Part shown: in pieces, positions 16,875 to 26,134 of the stretch | Layout: each line of letters opens with the position of its first letter | Numbering within the stretch: position 1 is the stretch's first letter | Source: Xylanibacter oryzae DSM 17970 | Lineage (GTDB): Bacteria > Bacteroidota > Bacteroidia > Bacteroidales > Bacteroidaceae | Assembly (NCBI RefSeq): GCF_000585355.1 | Contig: NZ_KK073873.1 | Span: forward strand, 646,703-710,702 | DNA: 64,000 bases | Direction: 5' to 3' | Translations under genes and position numbers: made by a program | Notes under the pieces: generated by a model | Seen by the model: the letters and a program-made list of their open reading frames with translations, nothing else | Databases searched by the model: none | What the model was told of the DNA's origin: nothing

Positions 16875-18191
16875 ATGGATAAGAAAGTTAGCAGATTGGT
16901 AAATTTCTTAAAGATTGGCATCTGGAAAATTGATAAGTCGGATGTCTCTCCTTTGCGCTATCTTTTTTATGAGGTAATAAAAAAAGTAATACTCGCAATA
17001 AAGTTCTTCACGACAAAGCGTGTTATGAATTCTGCCGCAGCACTTACATATTCTACATTACTTGCTATTGTACCGATAATGGCTGTCGTCTTTGCAATCG
17101 CAAGGGGATTTGGATATTCTAAGTATATTGAAGCCTGGTTCAGAGATGCACTTACAAGCCAACCAAAAGTAGCAGAGACTATAATTGGGTTTGTAAATTC
17201 ATACCTAGTTCATACTAAAAGTGGAATATTTCTTGGTTTGGGAATTATCTTTATGCTTTGGACCGTCTTAATGTTGACAAGCGATATAGAAAATACTTTT
17301 AATGATATATGGCAAGTAAAAAAGACACGTGGATTCTTTCGAACTTGTACTGATTATTTGGCAATGTTTTTTCTTATACCTATCATTATTGTGTTAACTA
17401 GTGGAATATCAATTTTTGTTGGTACAATATTTACAAAGATGAATGATTATATGCTGCTAGGACCATTAGTACGTAGCATGGTCTTTCTTATGCCATATTT
17501 GTTTATGTCATTAATATTTACTACTTTATATGTTTTTATGCCTAATACTCGTGTAAAACTGCGCTACGCTGTTATTCCTGGAATATTGGCAGGCGTCGCT
17601 ATGCAGTGGTTACAATTTTTTTATATACATTCACAGATTTGGGTATCAAGTTATAATGCAATATATGGGTCTTTTGCTGCTTTACCTTTGTTTATGCTTT
17701 GGGTGCAGATTTCATGGAGTATATGTCTCTTTGGCGCTGAACTATGTTATACAAGTCAGAATTCAGAAGATTATATATTTACAGATACACATGATATAAG
17801 TTATAAATATCGTTTAATGCTTTGTTGTATTTTGCTTAGTGTTATATGCAAAAGATTTGATGAAGGACAAAAACCTTATACAGTATTAAAATTAAAATTG
17901 GCTACAAATATACCAACACGTATAATAAGTGATTTACTTTATGATATGGTGCAATCCCATCTTGTTATAGAGATTTCTAATAATGAAAAAGATGAGGAAA
18001 GCACATATTTACCTGCGGAATCAACCGGTAACATAAGTATAGGTATGATGATTGATAGATTGGAATCACATGGCAAATGGACTCTTAATATTGACTTGCG
18101 TAAAACGACAAGCAAATTATGGAGTAGGGCTTATAATATACGTAAAGCATATATAAATAGTAGCCGTGATATTCTTCTTAAGGACCTTTGA
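16875..18191 (+). CDS. YihY/BrkB-family inner-membrane protein
   Basis: A 438-residue membrane protein of the YihY family (once misnamed RNase BN). About six hydrophobic helices are visible between residues 40 and 300, including LTYSTLLAIVPIMAVVFAIA, GLGIIFMLWTVLMLT and FAALPLFMLWVQISW; the family signature SAAALTYST near residue 56 and the W-I-D-I-like PLFMLWVQISWSICLFGAEL segment are present. A soluble C-terminal domain of about 120 residues follows, with winged-helix-like text. The family's function is not established. It starts 27 bp after RNase P RNA and ends 11 bp before ligA. Confidence 0.88.
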   Translation: MDKKVSRLVNFLKIGIWKIDKSDVSPLRYLFYEVIKKVILAIKFFTTKRVMNSAAALTYSTLLAIVPIMAVVFAIARGFGYSKYIEAWFRDALTSQPKVAETIIGFVNSYLVHTKSGIFLGLGIIFMLWTVLMLTSDIENTFNDIWQVKKTRGFFRTCTDYLAMFFLIPIIIVLTSGISIFVGTIFTKMNDYMLLGPLVRSMVFLMPYLFMSLIFTTLYVFMPNTRVKLRYAVIPGILAGVAMQWLQFFYIHSQIWVSSYNAIYGSFAALPLFMLWVQISWSICLFGAELCYTSQNSEDYIFTDTHDISYKYRLMLCCILLSVICKRFDEGQKPYTVLKLKLATNIPTRIISDLLYDMVQSHLVIEISNNEKDEESTYLPAESTGNISIGMMIDRLESHGKWTLNIDLRKTTSKLWSRAYNIRKAYINSSRDILLKDL

Positions 18192-18202
18192 AAATATAAA
18201 TA

Positions 18203-20200
18203 ATGGACGAATTAAATAGAATAGAAGAATTGCGTAAGCAACTTCATGAATATAATTATAAGTATTATGTTTTGAACCAGCCAACTATTAGTGACCAAGA
18301 ATTTGATTTCTTGATGCATGAACTCATTGATTTAGAATCACGACATCCTGAATTTGCAGATCCTAATTCTCCATCAAACAGAGTCGGTTCTGATCTTAAC
18401 CAAGAGTTTATACATGTAAAGCACAAATATCCTATGTTATCATTGGCTAATACATATAATGAACAGGATGTAGCAGATTTTTATAATAGTGTTAAGAGAG
18501 GCCTTAAAGGTGAAGATTTCGATATTTGTTGTGAGATGAAATACGATGGATTGTCTATAAGCCTCACATATATTAATGGAAAACTTGTTAGGGGGGTAAC
18601 TCGTGGAGATGGTGTAAATGGTGACGATGTCACTGCTAATGTGAAAACAATACGGTGTATTCCTTTGGTCCTTCATGGACAAGAATATCCTTCTGAGTTT
18701 GAAATACGTGGAGAAATTCTTTTACCATGGAATGAATTTGAAAGACTTAATAGGCAGCGAGAGGCATCAGAGGAGCCTTTATTTGCAAATCCACGTAATG
18801 CAGCCAGTGGTACGTTGAAAAGTCAAAATTCAAAACTAGTCGCTAATCGACATCTTGATTCTTATCTATATTACTTACTTGGTGATAATCTACCTTGTGA
18901 TGGCCATTATGAAAATCTAATGGAAGCACAGAGGTGGGGTTTTAAGATAAGCAAAGGCATGAAGAAGGTTAAAACTCTTCAAGAAATATATGATTTTATT
19001 GAATATTGGGATTCAGAACGTAAGAATCTTCCTGTTGCTACAGATGGTATAGTGCTCAAGGTAAATTCTATACGACAACAGAATGCTCTTGGATATACAG
19101 CTAAGAGTCCGCGTTGGGCGATAGCATATAAGTATAAAGCAGAACGTGCCTGTACGCCACTTCAGGAGGTCACATTTCAAGTTGGACGTACTGGCGCAAT
19201 AACCCCTGTAGCTAATATGCAAGCAGTACAGTTGGCGGGCACTACTGTAAAACGTGCTACACTTAATAATGAAGACTTTATACGTAGTTTTGATCTTCAT
19301 ATTGGTGATTATGTTTATGTTGAGAAAGGTGGTGAAATAATACCCAAAATAGTAGGAGTAGATGTTACAAAGCGGTCTTTTGATGCCAAACCAATTGATT
19401 TTATTACTCATTGTCCTGAATGTGGTTCAGAACTGATTCGCATTGATGGTGAATCTGCCCATTATTGTCCTAATGATAGTGGTTGTCCACCGCAGATAAA
19501 GGGTAGGATTGAACACTTTATTTCACGTAAAGCTATGAATATAGATAGTCTTGGACCAGAAACAGTTGATGAATATTATCGTCGTGGTCTTATTAAAAAT
19601 TTTGCAGACTTATATGATATTCATGTTCAGGATATTAATGGATTTGATGGAAAAAAAGAGAAAAGTGCCGTTAAGATAGTAAAGGGTATCGCTGATTCCA
19701 AAAATGTTCCATTTGAGCGTTTGGTATATGCTCTAGGTATCCGTTTTGTAGGTGAAACATCTGCTAAATTATTAGCGCGCCATTTTAAAAATATTGATTC
19801 GCTAGCTAATGCTTCAATGGAAGATTTGCAACAGATAGCCGGTGTAGGTGAAGTTATGGCTGGAAGTGTTATTGGCTATTTTCATAATCCTGTTAATATG
19901 GAAATCGTAAACAGGTTGCGTTCTTATGGATTGAAGATGCAACTAAGCGGCGAACAAGTAGATACGTCTAGTAATATACTTTCGGGTAAGAGTATTGTAA
20001 TAAGTGGCGTTTTTAAGTATCATAGCCGTGACGAGTATAAGCAAATAATAGAATCTAATGGTGGAAAGAATGTTGGTAGTATAAGTGGAAAAACTTCTTT
20101 TATACTTGCAGGTGATAATATGGGGCCATCAAAGCTTGAAAAAGCAGGAAGATTAGGTGTTGATATTGTAAGTGAAGATGAATTTCTAAAGATGATATAA
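18203..20200 (+). CDS. ligA: NAD-dependent DNA ligase
   Basis: A 665-residue enzyme that seals nicks using NAD+. Domain order: Ia (N-terminal [15 protein letters not shown]), adenylation domain with the active-site Lys in MKYDGLS near residue 115, and [12 protein letters not shown] fold (AITPVANM region); zinc finger with four Cys (CPECG...YCPNDSGCP, residues about 405-430); helix-hairpin-helix repeats ([11 protein letters not shown]); and a C-terminal BRCT domain from about 590 ([10 protein letters not shown]). The length equals the usual 660-670. It sits between YihY and the B3/B4-domain gene with short gaps, so it probably shares a transcript. Confidence 0.97.
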   Translation: MDELNRIEELRKQLHEYNYKYYVLNQPTISDQEFDFLMHELIDLESRHPEFADPNSPSNRVGSDLNQEFIHVKHKYPMLSLANTYNEQDVADFYNSVKRGLKGEDFDICCEMKYDGLSISLTYINGKLVRGVTRGDGVNGDDVTANVKTIRCIPLVLHGQEYPSEFEIRGEILLPWNEFERLNRQREASEEPLFANPRNAASGTLKSQNSKLVANRHLDSYLYYLLGDNLPCDGHYENLMEAQRWGFKISKGMKKVKTLQEIYDFIEYWDSERKNLPVATDGIVLKVNSIRQQNALGYTAKSPRWAIAYKYKAERACTPLQEVTFQVGRTGAITPVANMQAVQLAGTTVKRATLNNEDFIRSFDLHIGDYVYVEKGGEIIPKIVGVDVTKRSFDAKPIDFITHCPECGSELIRIDGESAHYCPNDSGCPPQIKGRIEHFISRKAMNIDSLGPETVDEYYRRGLIKNFADLYDIHVQDINGFDGKKEKSAVKIVKGIADSKNVPFERLVYALGIRFVGETSAKLLARHFKNIDSLANASMEDLQQIAGVGEVMAGSVIGYFHNPVNMEIVNRLRSYGLKMQLSGEQVDTSSNILSGKSIVISGVFKYHSRDEYKQIIESNGGKNVGSISGKTSFILAGDNMGPSKLEKAGRLGVDIVSEDEFLKMI

Positions 20201-20217
20201 TAATATCATATACATAG

Positions 20218-20883
20218 ATGAATATAATAGTGTCAGAACCTATAAAAACATTATGTCCTAATTTTATAGGGGCGGTTGTTGAGGCTAAAGTTAAAAACTC
20301 AAAATACAATACCGACCTTTGGGGCGAAATTATATCGTTTTGTGATAAATTCAAGACTGAATATACAATTGATAGTATTAAACAGATATCAGGTATCAAG
20401 GCTACTCGGATGGTATATAGAGAATGTGGTAAAGACCCCAGTCGGTATAGACCTGCCGCAGAAGCTTTGATGCGAAGAATCCTTAATGGGAAAGAATTAT
20501 ATAAAATAGATACCTTGGTCGATTTGATTAATATGGCTAGTCTTATTTATGGATATAGCATTGGAGGTTTTGATAGTGATAAAATTGCTGGTGATACTAT
20601 TACGCTTGGTGTTGGTAAGTTTGGTGAACCTTATGTCGGTATTGGTAGAGGTTCTATAAATATAGAAGATCTACCTGTTTATCGTGATAAATATGGTGGC
20701 ATAGGTACACCAACGAGTGATAATGAACGGACAAAAATGACTATTGAGACCACTCATCTATTTGCTGTTATAAATGGTTATGATGGTAATATTGAAACTG
20801 TTAAGGCGAATGCTGAATTTATTCAGCGTTTACTTATTAAATATGCATTCAGTGATGGTGGTAATGTGTCCTATTTTAAATAA
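20218..20883 (+). CDS. B3/B4 tRNA-binding-domain protein
   Basis: A 221-residue cytosolic protein made essentially of the B3/B4 domain also found in the beta subunit of phenylalanyl-tRNA synthetase, where it takes part in editing. Recognised from RMVYRECGKDPSRYRPAAEAL, LVDLINMASLIYGYSIGGFD and PTSDNERTKM, all typical of stand-alone B3/4 proteins. Its own function is unknown; trans-editing of mischarged tRNA is a reasonable guess. It starts 17 bp after ligA. The neighbouring pheS on the other strand is the alpha subunit and lacks this domain. Confidence 0.85.
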   Translation: MNIIVSEPIKTLCPNFIGAVVEAKVKNSKYNTDLWGEIISFCDKFKTEYTIDSIKQISGIKATRMVYRECGKDPSRYRPAAEALMRRILNGKELYKIDTLVDLINMASLIYGYSIGGFDSDKIAGDTITLGVGKFGEPYVGIGRGSINIEDLPVYRDKYGGIGTPTSDNERTKMTIETTHLFAVINGYDGNIETVKANAEFIQRLLIKYAFSDGGNVSYFK

Positions 20884-20936
20884 GAATCATCAAAAAATAA
20901 GCCTAAGTGAAATAGATCATTTTTTGATAATTCTTA
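20881..20936. terminator. Bidirectional hairpin terminator
   Basis: Two 18-nt arms (20881-20898 and 20919-20936) pair with one mismatch around a 20-nt loop; the arms carry A6 and T6 runs. It begins in the stop codon of the B3/B4 gene and lies between convergent genes, so it may serve both. Confidence 0.7.
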
Positions 20937-20951
20937 AGTATTTTGTACCAA

Positions 20952-21989
20952 TTAGTTGGCAGCTTCAAATTCTTTCAGAAAGCGAGTGTCATTTTCAGAG
21001 AACATTCTGAGGTCACTTACTTGATATTTTAGATTAGTAATACGTTCAACGCCAAGACCAAATGCATAACCAGTATATTTTTTACTGTCAATTCCGCATA
21101 GTTCAAGAACATTAGGATCAACCATACCACAACCCAAAATTTCTACCCAACCAGTGTGTTTGCAGAATCCGCATCCTACGCCACCACAAATATGGCAAGA
21201 AATATCCATCTCGGCACTTGGTTCTGTAAAAGGAAAATAGCTTGGGCGCAAGCGAATTTTAGTATCAGCTCCAAACATTTCGCGAGCAAAAGTCAATAAT
21301 ACTTGCTTTAAATCCTTGAAAGATACATTCTCATCGATATAAAGACCTTCAATTTGATGAAAAAAACAATGTGCACGGGCTGAAATTGCTTCATTCCTAT
21401 AAACACGTCCAGGGCATATTACACGTATAGGAGGTTTTGAATTCTCCATAATTCGAGCTTGTACGCTACTGGTATGGGTGCGCAATAAAATGTTTTTTGT
21501 AACATCTTCAGGATTTGTTTCAACAAAGAATGTATCCTGCATATCGCGTGCTGGATGGTCTGCAGCAAAATTCATTTTTGTAAAAACATGTAAATCATCT
21601 TCAACTTCAGGACCGTCTGCTAACGTAAATCCCATACGAGAAAAAATGTCTACTATTTCATTCTTTACAATCGTTAAAGGGTGCCGTGTTCCAAGTTTTA
21701 TTGGATATGCTGAACGTGTGAGGTCTATATCTTCACTATCATTTTCGGCTGTTTCGTACTGGTCTTTAAGATAATTTATTTTCTCAAAAGCAGCCTGTTT
21801 CAATTCATTGATTTTCATGCCGACAACTTTTTTCTGGTCGGATGCAACGTTACGAAAGTCAGCCATAAGGGATGTTATTTCCCCCTTCTTGCTTAAATAC
21901 TTTAAGCGAAGAGCTTCAATCTCCTCAGCATTAGAGGCTTTTAACTCATTAACTTCTTTAAGAAGCTTGTCTATTTTGTCAAGTATCAT
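20952..21989 (-). CDS. pheS: Phenylalanyl-tRNA synthetase alpha subunit
   Basis: A 345-residue class II synthetase subunit (start ATG 21989). N-terminal coiled coil (LLKEVNELKASNAEEIEALR), then motif 2 (RTHTSSVQARIME; CPGRVYRNE), PSAEMDI, and motif 3 FGLGVERITNLKY. The longer reading to 22058 would run over a TACCTTTG promoter box at 22026-22033, so ATG 21989 is chosen; the length then matches the usual 339-345. It joins Phe to tRNA(Phe) with PheT, which is not in this window. It is transcribed divergently from the DUF4348 lipoprotein gene. Confidence 0.96.
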   Translation of the reverse strand: MILDKIDKLLKEVNELKASNAEEIEALRLKYLSKKGEITSLMADFRNVASDQKKVVGMKINELKQAAFEKINYLKDQYETAENDSEDIDLTRSAYPIKLGTRHPLTIVKNEIVDIFSRMGFTLADGPEVEDDLHVFTKMNFAADHPARDMQDTFFVETNPEDVTKNILLRTHTSSVQARIMENSKPPIRVICPGRVYRNEAISARAHCFFHQIEGLYIDENVSFKDLKQVLLTFAREMFGADTKIRLRPSYFPFTEPSAEMDISCHICGGVGCGFCKHTGWVEILGCGMVDPNVLELCGIDSKKYTGYAFGLGVERITNLKYQVSDLRMFSENDTRFLKEFEAAN

Positions 21990-22025
21990 TTTATGATAAA
22001 TTTGTTCTCTTGAAATAATTTCTTG

Positions 22026-22084
22026 CAAAGGTAATATTTTTACTTCAAAATTGAGCAAAATATCAAAATAAAGTTGTATTTTTG
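22026..22084. promoter_or_regulatory. Divergent promoter region, pheS / DUF4348
   Basis: On the minus strand TACCTTTG (22033-22026) faces pheS, with CAAA (TTTG on the minus strand) at 22056-22059, spacing 22. On the plus strand TATTTTTG (22077-22084) faces the DUF4348 gene. Both -7 boxes match TAnnTTTG; the -33 elements are weak. Confidence 0.55.
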
Positions 22085-22125
22085 CGCAAATTTGAGAGAA
22101 GGATAAAATTCCTAGTTAAATAAAT

Positions 22126-22965
22126 ATGAAAAAGGTTGTGATTTTTGTTATTATGTTGACATCATTTACGATGTGTTGGACAGGTTGTTCAGATAAAAAA
22201 CATAATACAGACGATAGTACTGCTGTTGACTCAACAGATAGGACTGCCGCAGTTGATACAATGGAACAATTAATATCTGAAGCTCCAATGCCGAAAGCAG
22301 CAGATGAGTTGTTTGATGATTTTATCTTTAATTTTGCGGCCAATAGGAAACTACAGTACAAGCGAATAAAATTTCCGCTGCATGTGTATAATGGTACCCG
22401 AATAGATTCCTTGCAAAAGTCGCAATGGAAAATGGATCATTTCTTTATGCGTCAAGGATATTATACCTTGATATTTGACAACTTGAAGCAAATGAATGTT
22501 GTTAAAGATACTTCAATAAATCATGTCGTAATAGAAAAAATAAGCTTACGTAAAAACCATGTAAAACAGTATATATTTAACCGGATAAATGGACAATGGA
22601 TGATGACATCAATAAACAATCAAGCTGTATATCAATCTACTAATGCTTCATTTTTGAAGTTTTATCAGCATTTTGCTGTTGATTCTGCATTCCAAAGTGT
22701 AAGTCTTATTAATCCGGTACATTTTGTGGGTCCTGATCCTGATGATGATTTTAGCACAATGGAAGGTATCATAACTCCTGATACTTGGCCTGCTTTTGCA
22801 CCAAAGTTGCCTTCTGGACTTATCTATAATATAATTTATGGGCAACAATATCGTACAAGTATGCAGAAAATTTTTGTTATGCGTGGTATTGCTAATGGTA
22901 TGGAGGTAGAACTTACATTCAAGAAAATAGGAAAGCATTGGAAATTGGCTAAATTGAGTAATTAA
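22126..22965 (+). CDS. DUF4348 lipoprotein
   Basis: A 279-residue lipoprotein: the N-terminal helix VVIFVIMLTSFTMCW is followed by TGC, acylated Cys near residue 21, then an Asp/Thr/Ser linker. From about residue 60 the sequence resembles DUF4348 (FDDFIFNFAANRKLQYKRI, FMRQGYYTLIF, and repeated VRFP-like strands with FVGPDPDDDFSTMEG), a family restricted to Bacteroidales. The domain has an NTF2-like look with two related halves. Function is unknown. murB begins 2 bp after its stop, so the two are probably cotranscribed. Confidence 0.75.
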   Translation: MKKVVIFVIMLTSFTMCWTGCSDKKHNTDDSTAVDSTDRTAAVDTMEQLISEAPMPKAADELFDDFIFNFAANRKLQYKRIKFPLHVYNGTRIDSLQKSQWKMDHFFMRQGYYTLIFDNLKQMNVVKDTSINHVVIEKISLRKNHVKQYIFNRINGQWMMTSINNQAVYQSTNASFLKFYQHFAVDSAFQSVSLINPVHFVGPDPDDDFSTMEGIITPDTWPAFAPKLPSGLIYNIIYGQQYRTSMQKIFVMRGIANGMEVELTFKKIGKHWKLAKLSN

Positions 22966-22967
22966 AA

Positions 22968-23981
22968 GTGAAAGAAGAAAATAATTATAGTCTATTAAGA
23001 CACAATACATTCGGTATAGACGTTACATGTAGTAAATTTATCGAATTTGAAAGTGTTGAGGAGTTGCAGAACATTGTGTGCAATATTTCAGAAAATGATA
23101 TGCCTTTACTTATTATTGGTGGAGGAAGCAATCTCTTGCTTACAGGCGACTATCGAGGAACCGTTATACATTCAGCCATAAAAGGACATGAAATACTCCA
23201 AACAGATGATGGTGTATTAATTAGATGCGGTAGTGGTGAGGTTTGGGATGATATTGTTTTGTTTTCTGTTTGTAATGGATGGTATGGAATGGAGAATCTA
23301 TCGCTTATTCCTGGTGAGGTTGGGGCAAGTGCTATTCAGAATATAGGTGCTTATGGAGTAGAAGCTAAAGATCTTATTTATAAAGTTGAAGCTGTTGAAT
23401 TAGCGACAGGTAATCTTGTCGAATTTAGCAATTCTGATTGCCTATATTCTTATAGGCAGAGTAAATTTAAAAAAGAATGGCGTGATAAGTATATTATAAC
23501 TTATGTGACTTATAAACTCTCTAAAAATTATACTCCACGTCTTAACTATGGCAATATACGTTCCAAATTATTGGAAATGGGAATAGTAAAACCATCAGCA
23601 GTTCAATTGCGTAATACTATAATTGACATAAGAAATTCTAAATTGCCTGATCCTAAAGTAGAAGGTAATGCTGGCAGTTTTTTTATGAATCCTATTGTTT
23701 TAACTAGTAAGTATGAAGAACTTGCTAAGAAGTATGACGAAATGCCTCATTATAAAATTGATTCTGAACATGAGAAAATTCCAGCAGGGTGGATGATTGA
23801 GCAATGTGGCTGGAAAGGAAAATCATTGGGTAATGCTGGTGTACATGATAAGCAAGCATTGGTTCTAGTGAACAAAGGTGGAGCAACAGGTAAAGAAATT
23901 CTTAACTTATGTACAACTATAATAGCCGATGTAAAATCAAAATTTGATATAGATATTTATCCGGAGGTAAATATAAAATGA
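22968..23981 (+). CDS. murB: UDP-N-acetylenolpyruvoylglucosamine reductase
   Basis: A 337-residue FAD enzyme that makes UDP-MurNAc by reducing the enolpyruvyl group with NADPH, an early step of peptidoglycan synthesis. FAD-binding features: LLIIGGGSNLLLTGD, IPGEVGASAIQNIGAYG; the catalytic Ser in GNAGSFFMNP; and the C-terminal AGWMIEQCGWKG. It is the E. coli-like type I enzyme by length and loop content. The start codon is GTG at 22968, directly after the upstream stop. Its stop overlaps the next gene by 4 bp (ATGA), implying translational coupling. Confidence 0.96.
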   Translation: MKEENNYSLLRHNTFGIDVTCSKFIEFESVEELQNIVCNISENDMPLLIIGGGSNLLLTGDYRGTVIHSAIKGHEILQTDDGVLIRCGSGEVWDDIVLFSVCNGWYGMENLSLIPGEVGASAIQNIGAYGVEAKDLIYKVEAVELATGNLVEFSNSDCLYSYRQSKFKKEWRDKYIITYVTYKLSKNYTPRLNYGNIRSKLLEMGIVKPSAVQLRNTIIDIRNSKLPDPKVEGNAGSFFMNPIVLTSKYEELAKKYDEMPHYKIDSEHEKIPAGWMIEQCGWKGKSLGNAGVHDKQALVLVNKGGATGKEILNLCTTIIADVKSKFDIDIYPEVNIK

Positions 23982-24751
23982 AATTGAACGTAACATTTCT
24001 TGGAACTGGAACATCTGGTGGAGTACCTTCTATTGGCTGTAATTGTGACGTATGTAAAAGTACTAATCCTAAAGATAAACGTTTACGTTGTTCTGTATTA
24101 ATTGAAACAGACCGCACAAGAATTCTTTTGGATTGTGGCCCTGATTTTAGGCAACAAATGCTTAAACAGCCATTCCGAAAAATAGATGCAGTGTTGCTCA
24201 CACATATACATTATGATCATGTAGCCGGTATTGATGATTTACGCCCTTTTTGTAAATTTGGTGATATTCCAATCTTTGCAAATGAAGAAACGGCTTTCGG
24301 CTTAAAAAGAGCTTTTCCTTATTGTTTTGAAGATAAGGAAAAGTTATATCCTGGCGTTCCTAATATAAATCTTAATATTATATCAGCACATAATCCTTTT
24401 CGTATAGGCGATATTGATATAATGCCAATTCAGGTTATTCATGGTAATATGCATATATTAGGATTCAGATTTAATAGTTTTGCCTATATTACAGATATGA
24501 AGTCTATTGATGAATCTGAGTATAGTTATCTCTGTGGAGTTAAGGTTCTTGTTGTTAATGCATTAAGATTTACAAAAGAGCATCACTCTCATCAGTTAGT
24601 TGATGATGCTATTAATTTTTCTCGTAAGGTAGGTGCTAAAAAAACTTATTTGATACACTCTTGCCATCATATAGGTTTACATGATGATGTAAATAAAATA
24701 TTGCCACATGGCTTTGAGATGGCTTATGACGGGCAAAAAATTGTAATATAA
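23978..24751 (+). CDS. MBL-fold metallohydrolase, PhnP/YycJ-like
   Basis: A 257-residue metallo-beta-lactamase-fold enzyme. Residues 8-30 read GTGTSGGVPSIGCNCDVC, the PhnP-type start with a Cys pair; the metal motif is THIHYDHVAG (HxHxDH) near residue 80, with further His at VIHGNMH and SCHHIGLHDD. PhnP hydrolyses cyclic phosphodiesters in phosphonate breakdown; no phosphonate genes are here, so a general phosphodiesterase role is as likely. It is coupled to murB by a 4-bp overlap. Confidence 0.88.
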   Translation: MKLNVTFLGTGTSGGVPSIGCNCDVCKSTNPKDKRLRCSVLIETDRTRILLDCGPDFRQQMLKQPFRKIDAVLLTHIHYDHVAGIDDLRPFCKFGDIPIFANEETAFGLKRAFPYCFEDKEKLYPGVPNINLNIISAHNPFRIGDIDIMPIQVIHGNMHILGFRFNSFAYITDMKSIDESEYSYLCGVKVLVVNALRFTKEHHSHQLVDDAINFSRKVGAKKTYLIHSCHHIGLHDDVNKILPHGFEMAYDGQKIVI

Positions 24752-24859
24752 TGCTTAAAAAGTATTATGTAAATATCTGTAAATCAAATTATTGGTTAAA
24801 TAATGTTGCCAGTAAGCTACTTTAATGCGTAAAAGCTTGTTTATATTATTATTAATAAA

Positions 24860-24944
24860 TAAATTTGCGATGTGTTTTTCATAGTATTAGATTTAAGGTT
24901 AACAAAGAAAAGGTTGGAGTACGGCGGTACTCCATTTTTATTTT
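24860..24944 (+). ncRNA. Candidate small RNA with own -7 box and terminator
   Basis: In the 298-bp gap after the metallohydrolase, TAAATTTG (24860-24867) matches the -7 consensus, with CTTG at 24836-24839 at 20-nt spacing as a possible -33. About 50 nt later comes a terminator hairpin: TGGAGTAC (24915-24922), loop GGCG, GTACTCCA (24927-24934), then ATTTTTATTTT. The predicted transcript is about 24874-24944, roughly 70 nt. The only ATG in it gives a 4-codon frame. It could instead be the distant terminator of the murB transcript. Confidence 0.4.
24915..24944 (+). terminator. Intrinsic terminator
   Basis: An 8-bp perfect stem with a GGCG loop followed by a T-rich tract. It ends either the candidate small RNA just upstream or the murB-metallohydrolase transcript. 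Confidence 0.85.
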
Positions 24945-25049
24945 AATAAAATATATCTACATGCAAAATGATTATTTAAAAACTTATGTATAAATAATAA
25001 TCTGTTTAGCTTTTTTGATGTTCTTGATTATCTTTTGGAATTAATATGT

Positions 25050-25295
25050 TTAGAACTTTTTAGAAGATTTGCTAAATTTACGGTATAATTTCCAACCGAG
25101 AAGTACTCCATCAAGAATCCCCGTGCTTGTATTTATGATGTTAATCCAGCGATTGCTTTTAGATTTAGGTATTTCATTGTAGAACATTGATTTCCAATTT
25201 TCATCAATTCTATTTCTATTATTACGTATTTCTTGTAATAATTTCTCTTTACGCTCATGAATGGCATTTATTGTTTCAAATTTCATTTCTTCCAT
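25050..25295 (-). CDS. Small protein of unknown function, third gene of a YtxH/holin-like trio
   Basis: An 81-residue protein. A charged helical N-terminal half (NAIHERKEKLLQEIRNNRNRI) resembles a coiled coil, followed by one weakly hydrophobic stretch (STGILDGVLLGWKLYRKF) and a basic end. I do not recognise a named family. It starts 8 bp after the holin-like gene. Comparable trios of YtxH, a DUF1469/holin-like protein and a small third protein are common in Bacteroidota and are thought to be linked to envelope stress; function here is inferred from that context only. Confidence 0.7.
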   Translation of the reverse strand: MEEMKFETINAIHERKEKLLQEIRNNRNRIDENWKSMFYNEIPKSKSNRWINIINTSTGILDGVLLGWKLYRKFSKSSKKF

Positions 25296-25303
25296 GGTAA
25301 CAT

Positions 25304-25654
25304 TTATTTGTCTAACAATAGCTTTGTTAGAAATCTTACTAAAGGGCGTTCTATAAGACTCTTTCTAAACGTGACAAAGATAATGAACAAAAGCATATAA
25401 AAAGCTGCTACTATACAATATGATGCAACGATGCCAATAAAATTGTTCAAAGAATACACAATTGCAAAAGAAAGAAAAATAATTATGAAGGTAGCAATCA
25501 CAAGACCTGCGACTAAAATAGCGAGGGCCTTAATTAAAGTTACAATTTTTTCTATTACATCGAGCTTCATGTATTCTTTCTGAAGCCCGACGTAATCTTT
25601 CAACAGCTCAATGAGTTGTCCTATAGACTCTATGTTTTTATCGTTTGAAAACAT
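25304..25654 (-). CDS. Phage-holin-family (DUF1469-like) membrane protein
   Basis: A 116-residue protein with a cytosolic amphipathic start (QLIELLKDYVGLQKEYMKLD) and two long transmembrane helices (residues about 42-72 and 80-105) separated by a short turn, then a basic tail. This is the layout of the 'phage holin family' proteins that sit beside YtxH in many bacteria and have nothing to do with phages. Function is unknown. It starts 11 bp after the YtxH gene. Confidence 0.78.
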   Translation of the reverse strand: MFSNDKNIESIGQLIELLKDYVGLQKEYMKLDVIEKIVTLIKALAILVAGLVIATFIIIFLSFAIVYSLNNFIGIVASYCIVAAFYMLLFIIFVTFRKSLIERPLVRFLTKLLLDK

Positions 25655-25665
25655 ATGAGATTAAT

Positions 25666-25887
25666 TTATTCAGTAGCAGTATCATCTTTGATATCGTTGA
25701 TATCATCAACAAGATCTCCCATATCTTTTCTGCTTAACTTGATGTTGTGCTTTTTACAAAAGTTGTCAACGGCATCATTAATTTTTTCACGAGTATCAGT
25801 TCCTTTTTCAGGAGCTAATAATAAACCCAATGTAGCTCCAGCGATAGCACCGCCTAAAAAAGCTCCGATATAACCTAATGTTTTCAT
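25666..25887 (-). CDS. YtxH-domain protein
   Basis: A 73-residue protein: one glycine-rich transmembrane helix (GYIGAFLGGAIAGATLGLLLAPEKG) directly followed by the KGTDTREKI motif that defines YtxH proteins, then a charged helix. In Bacillus these are general-stress proteins of unknown mechanism. It is the first gene of the trio; a TATATTTG box at 25952-25959 lies upstream. Confidence 0.85.
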   Translation of the reverse strand: MKTLGYIGAFLGGAIAGATLGLLLAPEKGTDTREKINDAVDNFCKKHNIKLSRKDMGDLVDDINDIKDDTATE

Positions 25888-25951
25888 AATCTTAATGTTT
25901 TATGATTATACATATTTAGGAATGGCCATACATCCCTTTCATTATCGTTAG

Positions 25952-25959
25952 CAAATATA
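25952..25959 (-). promoter_or_regulatory. -7 box (TATATTTG) of the YtxH trio
   Basis: Minus-strand TATATTTG, with TTTG (CAAA on plus) at 25982-25985 after a 22-nt spacer, slightly longer than the usual 19-21. Confidence 0.5.
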
Positions 25960-26052
25960 ATAAATCATTTTGGAATAGCAACAAAATAGGTTGCAATTTT
26001 TGTTAATATATCGCATTTTTCGACATTTAACAAACTTTATGTGCCGTTTTTC

Positions 26053-26082
26053 TTTGGTTTTGCTCTAATTTGTGTAATTTCG
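26053..26082 (+). promoter_or_regulatory. Possible promoter of the SPOR-ruvX-def operon
   Basis: TTTG (26053-26056), 18-nt spacer, TAATTTCG (26075-26082). Both the spacing and the last bases of the -7 box deviate by a small amount from the consensus. Confidence 0.4.
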
Positions 26083-26134
26083 CAAGATAAAAGTAAAAAT
26101 GCAGAAGTTTAATCTTTAAATAAAGAATAGAAAA

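Noticed and set aside
20218..20883. Fragment of pheT
   Set aside because: It is a complete 221-residue frame with its own start and family-typical length for stand-alone B3/B4 proteins, and on the strand opposite pheS.
25304..25654. Holin-like gene as sign of a prophage
   Set aside because: No other phage genes are near; the YtxH/holin-like pair is a common chromosomal unit.
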